Shown here: positions 52,272-61,071 of the stretch, in pieces
Numbering within the stretch: the first letter of the stretch is position 1
Layout of the letters: every line of letters begins with the position of its first letter
Assembly: GCA_020446425.1 (NCBI GenBank)
Contig: JAGRES010000008.1
Location: 217,897-281,896 of the forward strand
Reading direction: 5' to 3'
From: Sphingobium sp.
GTDB lineage: Bacteria > Pseudomonadota > Alphaproteobacteria > Sphingomonadales > Sphingomonadaceae
DNA: 64,000 bases
Program-made: the position numbers and the translations under genes
Notes under the pieces: generated by a model
What the model was told of the DNA's origin: nothing
The model's input: only the letters and a program-made list of their open reading frames with translations
Database searches by the model: none

Positions 52272-54690
52272 TGTCCGTCTTGTCCGACGCACTGTCGCTA
52301 TCCGATTGCTGAGCGGAACCAGAGCCGGATAGTCTTGGCAGATCGCCTCGCGGTAATTCCATCGTTAGTACCGTTCCCTCGCCCGGCTCCGATATCAGCG
52401 TCAGTTTACCACCATGCGCCTCCACCAGTTGACGCGCAAGCGGCAGGCCAAGCCCCAGATTTTCGCCGCGTCTTTGCCCGGCAACGCTACTGAAGCGGTC
52501 AAAGGCTCGCGCCTGCTGCTTTGCATCCATGCCAGGGCCATCATCCGATACAACAATCCGGGCCGTTTGCACCTGTCCGTCCGCGTGCAATAATACACGC
52601 CCTCCATTCGAAACGGCGCTCAGTGCATTTTCAACAAGATGGTCTATCGCCTGCGCGATACGCTTGTCGTCCGCCATCACCCGGCCCGCCGATGGTTTGA
52701 TATCTGCCACGAGTTCGATGTTCTTTTCCGCAGCAGCGGCGGCCCATCGCCCCCTGCAGCTTTCAATAAGTGAAGCCAGCTCGACAGGCGTGCGCTCGAG
52801 CGGCAGAGTTCCGGCCTCGCCCTGCGTCAGGTCGAGCACGGTGTCGATCATCGAGGATAATTTGCCGGTCGACTCTATGATCGCGCCGACATATTCGCGT
52901 CCCATATCCGACAGATCACCGGCGTAACCGCCTTTCAGCATTTCGGCGAACCCGCCGATGCTGGTCAACGGCGTGCGCAGGTCATAGCTCATATTGGCGA
53001 GGAACGCGGTCTTGACCCGGTCCGCTTCGGCCAGAGCCTCGTTCTGCTCGCGCAGCACCTGTTCGATCCGGCGGCTGTCGGTCACATCCAGCATCGTGAA
53101 CAGCGCATTGCCATCCGGCAGGGGGATGGCGGCAAAATCGAAGGTTCGGCCATCGGCAAAGGTAACCCGCCCGTTACGCTGCTTCCTGTCAACCGTGCAG
53201 GACCGCATGAGTTCGCGCACCAGCCCAGCCTGTGGCGGCTTGGCGAGGCGAGGCGCCATCATGTTCATGAAATCGTCGATGCGCGGATGCGCGGCGAGCA
53301 CTTCTTCCTCGACATTCCATATGGTGCGGAAACGGTTGTTCCACAGCGACAGCCGCGCATCAGACGCGAATACGCCAATACCTTCGAACAGGCTGTCGAA
53401 AGTGGCCGTCCGAACGCGCAATAAGGTATCCCGCGCGCTGGAAAGCTGGACCTGCTCTGTCCGGTCCTCGAAGATCAGCAACAGGCCGCCATCGGGCATG
53501 GGCTGGGCAAACACTCGCAAATGCGTGCCATCGGCCAGCAACCAGTTTTCCTCACGCGCGTCAGGTGATCGGAACCACTCCCTGCGCTCCGCTCGCCATG
53601 CCGGGAAATCGCGATGCTCGGGGATACGCCCGCCCTCGCGCATGCGATCCAGCACGCGTTCGAATTCGGGATGATCCATCAGGTGATCCGGCTGTAGCGC
53701 GAACAGGCTGATAAACGCATGGTTCCAGAAAGTAAGCGAGCGGTCCGGCCCGAATTGCGCGACGGCGGCCGACAGCCGGTCCAGCATGTCGCGCTGAGAC
53801 GCGACCAGGCGCACCTGCTCGGCCCGCGCACTCTCGAAATCCTGCCGGTCGATGGCATAACCGGCAACGCCGGATTTCCCCATTGGCACCTCGATGACCT
53901 TCATCATCCGCCGCTCGCCATGCAGCGTAGCTGGAGCTACATGGGTGACGATCTCATTCTTGCCCAGCGCCACACCGGCTGCATCGCGCGGGTGCAGGCC
54001 GTCAATCACCTCGAACAGCTCAGTCTCCTGCTCAATCACCTCGGCGGCACTCTGCGCCTCCACGGCTTCGACATAGGCCGTGTTGACGAGGCTGAGGCGC
54101 AGGTCGCTATTGCGGTGCCAGATCGGCAGGGGCGCGGCCTCGATCAGGCCAGACAGCGCCTGCAACGCTTCATGGAGGAGAACGCTCTCCGACTCCAGCT
54201 CCTCGATATGTTTCTGGCTTGCGGAGATATCGAACAGCCAGACCAGCGCGCTGCCTGGGTTGGCGAGTTCTGCATCGCTCGCGCCGCCGCTTGCCAGAAG
54301 CGTACGATCTGAGTTCTCGATTTTCAGCGTGCGGGTAAACGGTTTCGCGCCGCGCTGCGCCGCGATGATATCATCATGCAGCCCTGTCCGGCTCTTTTCC
54401 GTCACGCCTCCTTCCTCACCCGTCAGGTCCGATAGATAAGCAGGAACGCTATCTCGCCCCAGCCACTGCGCGAGCCTTGCCGGTGTCTCTATCTTGCCGT
54501 CGGAACGCACCATCATCGGAATGGCTGGTGCCGATTGCAGTAGTGCCGCCAGCCTGTCCGCCTGATCGCGCAGGTTCCGGCTGTGCCGCCGCATGCGCAT
54601 GCCCGTGACCAGGATATAGAGCGCCGCGCCCATCCATATAGCAAGCGCGGCTCCGGCAACGGCCAATACTATCGGAGAAACCTCAATCAT
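52261..54690 (-). CDS. divL: DivL-like tyrosine pseudo-histidine kinase
   Basis: An 809-aa membrane sensor: one N-terminal helix (about 8-30), several PAS-like domains (about 180-280, 300-410, 430-540), then a histidine-kinase-like core. The H-box reads NMSYDLRTPLTSIGG, so the phosphoacceptor His is replaced by Y569. The ATPase domain still has N (VENALSA), G1 (DDGPGM) and G2 (GLGLPLA) boxes. This matches DivL, which in Caulobacter controls CckA and hence CtrA during the cell cycle. It heads a six-gene overlapped operon. The Tyr was confirmed in the codon at 52984-52986. Confidence 0.9.
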   Translation of the reverse strand: MIEVSPIVLAVAGAALAIWMGAALYILVTGMRMRRHSRNLRDQADRLAALLQSAPAIPMMVRSDGKIETPARLAQWLGRDSVPAYLSDLTGEEGGVTEKSRTGLHDDIIAAQRGAKPFTRTLKIENSDRTLLASGGASDAELANPGSALVWLFDISASQKHIEELESESVLLHEALQALSGLIEAAPLPIWHRNSDLRLSLVNTAYVEAVEAQSAAEVIEQETELFEVIDGLHPRDAAGVALGKNEIVTHVAPATLHGERRMMKVIEVPMGKSGVAGYAIDRQDFESARAEQVRLVASQRDMLDRLSAAVAQFGPDRSLTFWNHAFISLFALQPDHLMDHPEFERVLDRMREGGRIPEHRDFPAWRAERREWFRSPDAREENWLLADGTHLRVFAQPMPDGGLLLIFEDRTEQVQLSSARDTLLRVRTATFDSLFEGIGVFASDARLSLWNNRFRTIWNVEEEVLAAHPRIDDFMNMMAPRLAKPPQAGLVRELMRSCTVDRKQRNGRVTFADGRTFDFAAIPLPDGNALFTMLDVTDSRRIEQVLREQNEALAEADRVKTAFLANMSYDLRTPLTSIGGFAEMLKGGYAGDLSDMGREYVGAIIESTGKLSSMIDTVLDLTQGEAGTLPLERTPVELASLIESCRGRWAAAAAEKNIELVADIKPSAGRVMADDKRIAQAIDHLVENALSAVSNGGRVLLHADGQVQTARIVVSDDGPGMDAKQQARAFDRFSSVAGQRRGENLGLGLPLARQLVEAHGGKLTLISEPGEGTVLTMELPRGDLPRLSGSGSAQQSDSDSASDKTDNGD

Positions 54691-54786
54691 GCGGCTGTAC
54701 CGCTCCGGCCTGCTCCATCCCGTTCCATGATTCAGCGACTACCGCAATTCGATGCGCAGGCAAAGCGCCTGCTGCAATCTGAAATG

Positions 54787-54809
54787 AAAAAGGGACGGAT
54801 AATCCGCCC
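54787..54809 (-). terminator. Rho-independent terminator of ahcY
   Basis: On the minus strand GGGCGGA pairs (one G-T) with TCCGTCC around TTA and is followed by CTTTTT. It begins about 30 bp after the ahcY stop. Confidence 0.75.
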
Positions 54810-54839
54810 CTTCCTCAACACAGAAATTTCGTACCGGAC

Positions 54840-56258
54840 TTAGTAGCGGTAATGATCCGGCTTGAACGGGCCTTCCTGCGGCACGCCGATATAGTCGGCC
54901 TGACGCTGCGAAAGCTGGGTCAGCTTGACGCCAAGCTTTTCGAGGTGCAGCGCGGCGACCTTCTCGTCGAGATGCTTGGGCAGCACATAGACCTCGTTCT
55001 TGTAGTCGCCCGTCTTGGTGAACAGCTCAATCTGCGCCAGCGTCTGGTTGGTGAAGCTCGACGACATCACGAAGCTGGGGTGACCCGTCGCACAGCCCAG
55101 GTTCACAAGACGGCCCTTGGCGAGAATGAGGATCTGCTTGCCATCGGGGAATTCGACCAGATCGGTGCCGGGCTTCACTTCGGTCCATTTATAGTTGGAC
55201 AGACCGGCGATCTCGATTTCGCTGTCAAAGTGGCCGATGTTGCAGACGATGCTCATCGGCTTCATCGCCTTCATATGATCGGCGGTAATGACGGACTCGT
55301 TGCCTGTCGCGGTGACGAAGATGTCGCAGCGCTGCACCGCTTCTTCCATGGTTACGACTTCATAGCCTTCCATCGCGGCCTGAAGCGCGCAGATCGGGTC
55401 GATCTCAGTCACCATGACGCGCGCGCCGCCCTGACGCAGCGAAGCAGCCGAACCCTTGCCGACGTCACCAAAACCGGCGACGCAGGCAACCTTGCCAGCC
55501 AGCATCACGTCAGTTGCGCGGCGGATGGCGTCGACCAACGATTCCTTACAACCGTAAAGATTGTCGAACTTCGACTTGGTGACGCTGTCGTTGACGTTGA
55601 TCGCCGGGAAAGGCAGCTTGCCATCCTTGGCAATCTGGTAAAGGCGATGCACGCCCGTGGTCGTCTCTTCGGACACGCCCTTGATATGGGCCACAGACGC
55701 GGTCAGGTAACCGGGCTTCGCCTTCAGGAAAGCATTCAGCGCACGCACAAACTCATGCTCTTCGGCGTTGGACGGCTCGAACAGTTCCTCGCCTGCTTCG
55801 ACCCGCGCGCCCCAAAGCGCGAACATTGTGGCGTCGCCGCCATCGTCGAGAATCATATTGGCGGTGCGATGCGGTTCATCGGGCGTCGACCAATCGAAAA
55901 TGCTACCGACATAGTCCCAATAGTCCGCCAAGCTCTCGCCTTTCACCGCGAACACCGGAATACCAGCAGCAGCAATGGCGGCGGCGGCATGATCCTGCGT
56001 CGAGAAAATGTTGCAGGTTGCCCAGCGCACTTCGGCGCCCAGCGCCACCAGCGTTTCGATCAGTACAGCTGTCTGAATCGTCATGTGCAGCGACCCGGTG
56101 ATGCGCGCGCCCTTCAAAGGCTGGCTCGCACCATATTCTTCACGAAGAGCCATCAGGCCAGGCATCTCCGTCTCGGCAATCGCGATTTCCGCGCGGCCAA
56201 AATCCGCCAGGCCGATGTCGGCGATTACATAATCTTTCTCGAGTACCGTGCTGGCCAC
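54840..56258 (-). CDS. ahcY: Adenosylhomocysteinase
   Basis: This 472-aa NAD-bound enzyme splits S-adenosylhomocysteine to homocysteine and adenosine in the methyl cycle. It shows [44 protein letters not shown] with the catalytic Lys/Asp region, [14 protein letters not shown] for NAD and the end [13 protein letters not shown] at 56258 ([15 protein letters not shown]) has a GGGAG site; an upstream in-frame start at 56351 adds a non-homologous leader. I saw no recognisable SAH or SAM riboswitch upstream. Confidence 0.96.
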   Translation of the reverse strand: MASTVLEKDYVIADIGLADFGRAEIAIAETEMPGLMALREEYGASQPLKGARITGSLHMTIQTAVLIETLVALGAEVRWATCNIFSTQDHAAAAIAAAGIPVFAVKGESLADYWDYVGSIFDWSTPDEPHRTANMILDDGGDATMFALWGARVEAGEELFEPSNAEEHEFVRALNAFLKAKPGYLTASVAHIKGVSEETTTGVHRLYQIAKDGKLPFPAINVNDSVTKSKFDNLYGCKESLVDAIRRATDVMLAGKVACVAGFGDVGKGSAASLRQGGARVMVTEIDPICALQAAMEGYEVVTMEEAVQRCDIFVTATGNESVITADHMKAMKPMSIVCNIGHFDSEIEIAGLSNYKWTEVKPGTDLVEFPDGKQILILAKGRLVNLGCATGHPSFVMSSSFTNQTLAQIELFTKTGDYKNEVYVLPKHLDEKVAALHLEKLGVKLTQLSQRQADYIGVPQEGPFKPDHYRY

Positions 56259-56472
56259 GGGCTTTCTCCCTCTTTGCGCAAACTGTGACAATCCGCCCCT
56301 TATGGAGCAAATGAACGACCGCCCTTTAGCAATCGCCGTCTCGATTATCAAGGCTATATAAAGATTTCTTTAAGTAGCTATCTTGTTACACCTATGAACC
56401 TGCCAATTTCATTATAGTGCAGCAAAACGCACTCATCGGTATCGGCGACGAAACAGGCGCTGTTATCATGAA

Positions 56473-56508
56473 GCCATAAACCATTTCTTTCTGGCTTTGG
56501 TTTATGGC
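56473..56508. repeat. Perfect 10-bp inverted repeat upstream of wecB
   Basis: GCCATAAACC (56473-56482) and GGTTTATGGC (56499-56508) are separated by 16 bases and end 46 bp before the wecB start. No T-run follows, so it is more likely an operator or leader hairpin than a terminator. Confidence 0.5.
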
Positions 56509-56554
56509 AGCAGCCGATGGGCAGATATATGGAAATGGCGCGGGAGCGATATCA

Positions 56555-57700
56555 GTGAGAGTGCTGACGATATTCGGGACACGCCCGGAAGCCATCAAGA
56601 TGGCCCCTGTCGTGAAAGCGCTGGCAGGGCACTCCGCTATCGAGAGCAAGGTCTGTGTCACCGCCCAACACCGCGAGATGCTGGATCAGGTCCTGAGGCT
56701 GTTCGATATCACACCGGATTATGACTTGGATATCATGACGCCGGGGCAAAGCCTTGGCGGGCTCATGGGTGCAATCCTGCAAGGTCTGGACCCGATATTG
56801 GCCGACTATGCACCCGATATCGTGCTCGTCCATGGCGATACGTCCACGACATTCGGCGCAACGCTGGCGGCCTATTACCGGCGCATTGCCGTCGGTCATG
56901 TCGAGGCGGGGCTGCGAACCGGCAATCTGCTCGCGCCCTGGCCGGAAGAGGGAAACCGCAAGCTGACAGGCGCGCTCGCGCAGCTGCATTTCGCTCCAAC
57001 CGAGCGCGCGAAAGCCAACCTGCTTAATGAAGGCGTGTCAGCCGACAGCATTACCGTCACAGGCAATACGGTGATCGACGCGCTGCTGTGGATGAAGCAG
57101 CATATGCTGGGTGATCCCGCAACGGATTCCGCGATGCGCGCACGTTTCGATTGCCTGCGCGAAAGCGCGCGTCTCGTGCTGATAACTGGCCATAGGCGAG
57201 AGAATTTCGGCGATGGTTTTGAAAATATCTGCCGCGCTATAGCCACGCTGGCCGAGCGTTATCCCGATACCGATTTCCTCTACCCGGTCCACCTTAACCC
57301 CAATGTCCAGAAACCGGTGCACGGCATTCTGGCGGGTCATGGCAATGTGCACCTGATCGAGCCGCAGGATTATGCGCCTTTCCTGTGGCTGATGAACCGC
57401 TCTACCCTGATCCTTACCGATTCCGGTGGCATACAGGAAGAAGCCCCTTCGCTCGGCAAACCCGTATTGGTGATGCGCGAAACCACGGAACGCCCGGAAG
57501 CCATCGAGCAAGGCACTGCACGACTGGTCGGTGCCGATTTCGACCGGATCGTGGGCGGCGTCAGTGAACTGCTCGATAATCCCGCCAGCTATGCCGCAAT
57601 GGCCGAGGCGCAGAACCCCTATGGCGACGGCACCGCCGCCCAACACATTGTGGAAACGCTTGTCACGTCCACCGCCAGACATGCGATGCAGGAGAAATAG
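56555..57700 (+). CDS. wecB: UDP-N-acetylglucosamine 2-epimerase (non-hydrolysing)
   Basis: This 381-aa GT-B-fold enzyme interconverts UDP-GlcNAc and UDP-ManNAc. It shows [50 protein letters not shown] and [17 protein letters not shown], all family hallmarks. GTG at 56555 follows GGGAG and gives the normal start [12 protein letters not shown]; an ATG at 56504 is in frame. Its product is oxidised by the next gene, giving UDP-ManNAc uronate for a surface polysaccharide. No transferase or polymerase genes of that pathway are in the window. Confidence 0.94.
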   Translation: MRVLTIFGTRPEAIKMAPVVKALAGHSAIESKVCVTAQHREMLDQVLRLFDITPDYDLDIMTPGQSLGGLMGAILQGLDPILADYAPDIVLVHGDTSTTFGATLAAYYRRIAVGHVEAGLRTGNLLAPWPEEGNRKLTGALAQLHFAPTERAKANLLNEGVSADSITVTGNTVIDALLWMKQHMLGDPATDSAMRARFDCLRESARLVLITGHRRENFGDGFENICRAIATLAERYPDTDFLYPVHLNPNVQKPVHGILAGHGNVHLIEPQDYAPFLWLMNRSTLILTDSGGIQEEAPSLGKPVLVMRETTERPEAIEQGTARLVGADFDRIVGGVSELLDNPASYAAMAEAQNPYGDGTAAQHIVETLVTSTARHAMQEK

Positions 57701-58972
57701 GTGCTGATGAAATCCTCCTATGAGACGGTTTCCGTTATCGGCCTCGGCTATATCGGCCTTCCGACCGCCGCCGCTTTTGCCCAGCGCAAGGTCAAGGTGA
57801 TTGGCGTCGACGTGAATGAGCATACTGTCGCGACAATCAATCGCGGCGAGATTCACATTATCGAACCCGATCTCGATGACGCGGTCTACAAAGCTGTGAA
57901 CGAGGGCTATCTGCGTGCCACGACGGTTGCCGAGCCCGCCGACGCCTTCATGATTGCCGTACCGACACCGTTCAAGGGTGATAATCACGACCCCGACCTT
58001 TCCTATATCGAAGCCGCAAGCCGCGCGGTGGCGCCAGTCCTCAAACCCGGCGACCTTGTCGTGCTGGAATCAACGTCTCCGGTTGGCGCAACCGAGCAAA
58101 TGGCGCAGTGGATGGCGGAGCTGCGCCCGGACCTCAGCTTCCCGCATCAAAAGGGCGAACAGTCCGACATCCGCGTGGCCCATTGCCCCGAGCGGGTACT
58201 GCCGGGTCAGGTAATGCGCGAGATCATTACCAACGACCGCATCATCGGCGGCATGACGCCGCGCTGTTCACGGGAAGCTACAGACCTTTATCGCACATTT
58301 GTTCAGGGCAATTGCCTGGCGTCGGACGTGCGCACCGCCGAGATGTGCAAGCTGGCGGAGAACGCCTTCCGCGACGTGAACATCGCCTATGCAAACGAGC
58401 TGTCGAAGATCTGCGACACGCTGGGTATCAATGTGTGGGAGCTTATCCGGCTGGCCAATCGCCACCCGCGCGTCAACATCTTGCAGCCCGGCACAGGTGT
58501 GGGCGGCCACTGCATCGCGGTCGACCCGTGGTTCATCGTTGCCGGATCACCGGATGAATCTCAGATCATCCGCACCGCGCGCAGCGTCAACGATTCCAAA
58601 CCGGATTGGGTGCTGGCCAAGATCAGCGAGGCTGTCGAAAACTTCACCGCCAAGGAAGGCCGCGCACCCGTAATCGCCGCCCTTGGCCTCGCCTTCAAAC
58701 CCAATATCGACGATTTGCGCGAAAGCCCCGCCCTGCATGTCGCCGAGCAGCTTTTTGCCCGTTACGGATCGCGGATGCTGATGGTGGAGCCCCATATCGA
58801 CGCGCCACCGGCATCCATGCCTTCATGCACTTTGGCGGATATTGACCGCGCAGCGGCCCAGGCCGATATCATCGTCGTTCTCGTTCGCCACAGGTTGTTC
58901 GAGGAATATTTCGCGCAGTCCCCCCTGCCCACGGGCAAGGTCGCAATCGACTGCGTCGGCATCGGCCTCTAA
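57701..58972 (+). CDS. wecC: UDP-N-acetyl-D-mannosamine dehydrogenase
   Basis: This 423-aa NAD enzyme oxidises UDP-ManNAc to UDP-ManNAc uronate in two steps. It shows VIGLGYIGLPTAAAFA for NAD, ESTSPVGATE, AENAFRDVNIAYANE and the catalytic Cys in GTGVGGHCIAVDPWF. GTG at 57701 directly follows the wecB stop with GGAG six bases upstream; ATG at 57707 is an alternative. It is closest to WecC rather than to UDP-glucose dehydrogenase, supported by its wecB neighbour. Confidence 0.93.
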   Translation: MLMKSSYETVSVIGLGYIGLPTAAAFAQRKVKVIGVDVNEHTVATINRGEIHIIEPDLDDAVYKAVNEGYLRATTVAEPADAFMIAVPTPFKGDNHDPDLSYIEAASRAVAPVLKPGDLVVLESTSPVGATEQMAQWMAELRPDLSFPHQKGEQSDIRVAHCPERVLPGQVMREIITNDRIIGGMTPRCSREATDLYRTFVQGNCLASDVRTAEMCKLAENAFRDVNIAYANELSKICDTLGINVWELIRLANRHPRVNILQPGTGVGGHCIAVDPWFIVAGSPDESQIIRTARSVNDSKPDWVLAKISEAVENFTAKEGRAPVIAALGLAFKPNIDDLRESPALHVAEQLFARYGSRMLMVEPHIDAPPASMPSCTLADIDRAAAQADIIVVLVRHRLFEEYFAQSPLPTGKVAIDCVGIGL

Positions 58973-59013
58973 AAAAAACGGGTGACCGGAGAGGGGAGGA
59001 ACCCCGGTCACCC
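58971..59013 (-). terminator. Terminator of the secreted four-cysteine protein gene
   Basis: GGGTGACCGG (58980-58989) and CCGGTCACCC (59004-59013) form a perfect 10-bp stem. On the minus strand it is followed by a run of eight T residues (58978-58971), serving the gene at 59084. On the plus strand it lies just after wecC but lacks a T-run. Confidence 0.85.
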
Positions 59014-59083
59014 ACAGGGACAGCTATATCACGTCCGGTATCGCCGCGACCCTGGGACGCCGAACGTCAAGCCTGCTCAGGGA

Positions 59084-59575
59084 TTATTTCTTCTCGTTCA
59101 TGGCCACGTTGTAGCCACAACGCTTGCCCGGCAAAGGCGGGTTGGAACCGGCCTTCTGGGCCAGAGCGATAACCGACGCGCGCGACACCGGAGCCTTCGC
59201 TGCCGCGCGCGCCATCGCTGCATAATCATTGCACGTCATGTTCTTCACGCCGCCGCCATAGCTGTTGGCGACCTTCGTCATGAAGTCATCATAAGCGCCG
59301 AGCGCCGCACGCTGGCTCATGCTCTGAGCGAACTGGTTACGGATTTCCCGGTTTGCAGCCGCCAGCACAGGGCGCTGGTTTTTGACAAAACTGTTATAGT
59401 CCCCACTGAAATCGACATTCTTGATACGGCAGCGCAGCGTCGCCACCATCAGCATCGTATCGAAGTCGCGCATCTGCGCTGCCTCGTAGGTGGCATCGCT
59501 CCAACACCCCGCAGCCTGTGCCGGGGTGGCCACCAGCGCCGCACCTATGACGGCGATTACACTCAGATTTTTCAT
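59084..59575 (-). CDS. Secreted protein with four cysteines, unknown function
   Basis: A 163-aa protein with a clear signal peptide ending ATPAQA (about residue 21-22). The mature part has four cysteines, C24, C49, C115 and C153, suggesting two disulfides in the periplasm. It is mostly helical with RDFDTMLMVATLRCR near the start and ends MNEKK. I do not recognise a characterised family; such short secreted proteins are frequent in sphingomonads. It is monocistronic with its own terminator. Confidence 0.8.
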   Translation of the reverse strand: MKNLSVIAVIGAALVATPAQAAGCWSDATYEAAQMRDFDTMLMVATLRCRIKNVDFSGDYNSFVKNQRPVLAAANREIRNQFAQSMSQRAALGAYDDFMTKVANSYGGGVKNMTCNDYAAMARAAAKAPVSRASVIALAQKAGSNPPLPGKRCGYNVAMNEKK

Positions 59576-59699
59576 GATTTACCCTTTCCCGCTTTACCCA
59601 AGCCGGAAAGTGCATCACCAGGATTACCAGTTTTTCACCGGCAATCGTAAACAGGATTTTAATTCGACTTCAGCCTGTTCGGAATAACCTCTTCGCGCC

Positions 59700-60287
59700 T
59701 CAGGCTTGCCCCGTATGGCCGCTCAACAGGCTCGCGTTCACCCCGCATGCGGCGAAGCATGCATCCCATCTTTGCCCCGGCGCCGTACGCGCCAGGTCTT
59801 CGGGAACATAATCGCCAAGGAACCAGCCATGGCTGGACATCTCATGCTCCAGTTGCCCGGCGCCCCAACCTGAATAGCCCAATGCCGCGATATAGCGCGA
59901 AGGCCCCCGCCCGCTCGCGATCGCCTTCAGTACGTCCATCGAACCGGATAGCGCCCAATGGTCGCCAACCGCCATGCTGTCCTGCCCACCCCAGTCCGGG
60001 CTGTGCAATATGAAACCGCGCTGAGGATCGACGGGGCCGCCCAGCATTACCGGCACATGGCCGAGATCCGGCGCGTCGATATCGAAACTGGACAGCAGCT
60101 CGGTAAGACTCAGCCCCTCGATTGCTGTGCCGACATTGATTCCCAATGCGCCATGTTCGTCATGCACACACATTGCGATAACGGCGCGGTTGAAATTATC
60201 GTCGGCCATGCCCGGCATGGCGAGCAGCATCCGCGCCGCATAGTAACGCGGATAAAGACCTTTCGATTCATCGGCATAGTCGCCCAT
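59700..60287 (-). CDS. YqgE/AlgH family protein (UPF0301)
   Basis: A 195-aa UPF0301 protein. It shows GLYPRYYAARMLLAMPGMAD NFNRAVI in two nearby parts, HGALGINVG, VMLGGPVDPQRGFILH and YSGWGAGQLEHEM, all family-typical. No catalytic function is established; AlgH in Pseudomonas affects transcription indirectly. ATG at 60287 (MGDYADESKGLYP) fits; a longer reading runs into the divergent peroxiredoxin region. Confidence 0.92.
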   Translation of the reverse strand: MGDYADESKGLYPRYYAARMLLAMPGMADDNFNRAVIAMCVHDEHGALGINVGTAIEGLSLTELLSSFDIDAPDLGHVPVMLGGPVDPQRGFILHSPDWGGQDSMAVGDHWALSGSMDVLKAIASGRGPSRYIAALGYSGWGAGQLEHEMSSHGWFLGDYVPEDLARTAPGQRWDACFAACGVNASLLSGHTGQA

Positions 60288-60424
60288 AGGGCATCCTAAG
60301 CAAGTGAGCCAACGACCCGCAACCAAATTCCCATGAGAAACCGCTTTATCCGCATATCCCTCTTGACTTCGCGTCGGCATGTCCCACTTGAGAGCAGGTT
60401 CAACCCGACCGAGGAGATACGAGC

Positions 60425-60907
60425 ATGACCATTGCCAAAGGCGACACAATTCCCGCCGCTACTTTTGCCACCATGACGGAAAACGGCCCCGAAAAAATCG
60501 AGAGCGGGGACTTCTTCAAAGGCCGCAAGGTCGCGCTCTTCTCCGTTCCTGGCGCTTTCACGCCGACCTGCTCGGCGCGACATCTTCCCGGTTTTGTCGA
60601 CAAGGCCGATGAACTCAAAGCCAAGGGCGTCGACGAAGTCGCCTGTACCGCCGTCAACGATCCGTTCGTGATGGGCGCATGGGGCAAATCCGCAGCAGCA
60701 GACGGTAAGGTGACGATGCTCGCCGATGGTAACGGCACCTTCGCCAAGGCAGTCGGCCTCGAAATGGACGGCAGCGCTTTTGGCCTTGGCACACGCGGCC
60801 AGCGCTTCTCGATGGTCGTCAATGACGGCGTGGTCGAGGAACTGAACGTCGAAGCCCCGGGCGACTTCAAGGTGTCGAGCGCGGAATATATGCTCGAACA
60901 GCTCTGA
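60425..60907 (+). CDS. Peroxiredoxin (Prx5 type)
   Basis: A 160-aa thiol peroxidase that removes hydrogen peroxide and organic peroxides. The peroxidatic cysteine is C49 in VPGAFTPTCSARHLPGF. C74 in DEVACTAVND is conserved in the subgroup. DPFVMGAWG and the ending YMLEQL are Prx5/AhpE-like. GAGGAG directly upstream is a good ribosome binding site. A strong terminator follows. Confidence 0.93.
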   Translation: MTIAKGDTIPAATFATMTENGPEKIESGDFFKGRKVALFSVPGAFTPTCSARHLPGFVDKADELKAKGVDEVACTAVNDPFVMGAWGKSAAADGKVTMLADGNGTFAKAVGLEMDGSAFGLGTRGQRFSMVVNDGVVEELNVEAPGDFKVSSAEYMLEQL

Positions 60908-60934
60908 AATAGCGCATAGCGTGAAGTTGTGGGA

Positions 60935-60959
60935 GGGGCCGGAGTATCCGGCCCTTTCT
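60935..60959 (+). terminator. Rho-independent terminator of the peroxiredoxin gene
   Basis: GGGCCGG and CCGGCCC form a perfect stem around AGTAT, followed by TTTCTTTTT. It starts 28 bp after the stop codon. Confidence 0.9.
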
Positions 60960-60991
60960 TTTTGTCATCATAGGATAAAATGCACGTCATA

Positions 60992-61034
60992 AAAGGTTAA
61001 CGGCTTATACGCGGCACGGTCACCGTTAACCTTT
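60992..61034. repeat. Perfect 12-bp inverted repeat upstream of the PEP-CTERM gene
   Basis: AAAGGTTAACGG (60992-61003) and CCGTTAACCTTT (61023-61034) are separated by 19 bases and end 37 bp before the start at 61072. Each arm also contains the palindrome GTTAAC. This looks like a paired operator or leader hairpin; no known regulator motif was recognised. Confidence 0.5.
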
Positions 61035-61071
61035 ATCGCTTCCCCCAGCAGTTTCAAATCAGGGGAATCAC

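Noticed and set aside
54852-56288. 478-codon plus-strand ORF opposite ahcY
   Set aside because: It mirrors a fully conserved adenosylhomocysteinase. Its composition (many His, Arg, Ala) is typical of an antisense shadow in GC-rich DNA.
56359-56373. CtrA-like site (TTAA-N7-TTTA on the minus strand) upstream of ahcY
   Set aside because: One mismatch to TTAA-N7-TTAA in an AT-rich spacer is expected by chance; no supporting second site.
56259-56400. SAH or SAM riboswitch in the ahcY leader
   Set aside because: I could not fold a conserved riboswitch core; only a GC-poor leader with a ribosome binding site is visible.
61012-61026. Possible sigma-54 promoter (GGCACG) before the PEP-CTERM gene
   Set aside because: The -24 part is partial and no TTGC-type -12 element follows at the right spacing.
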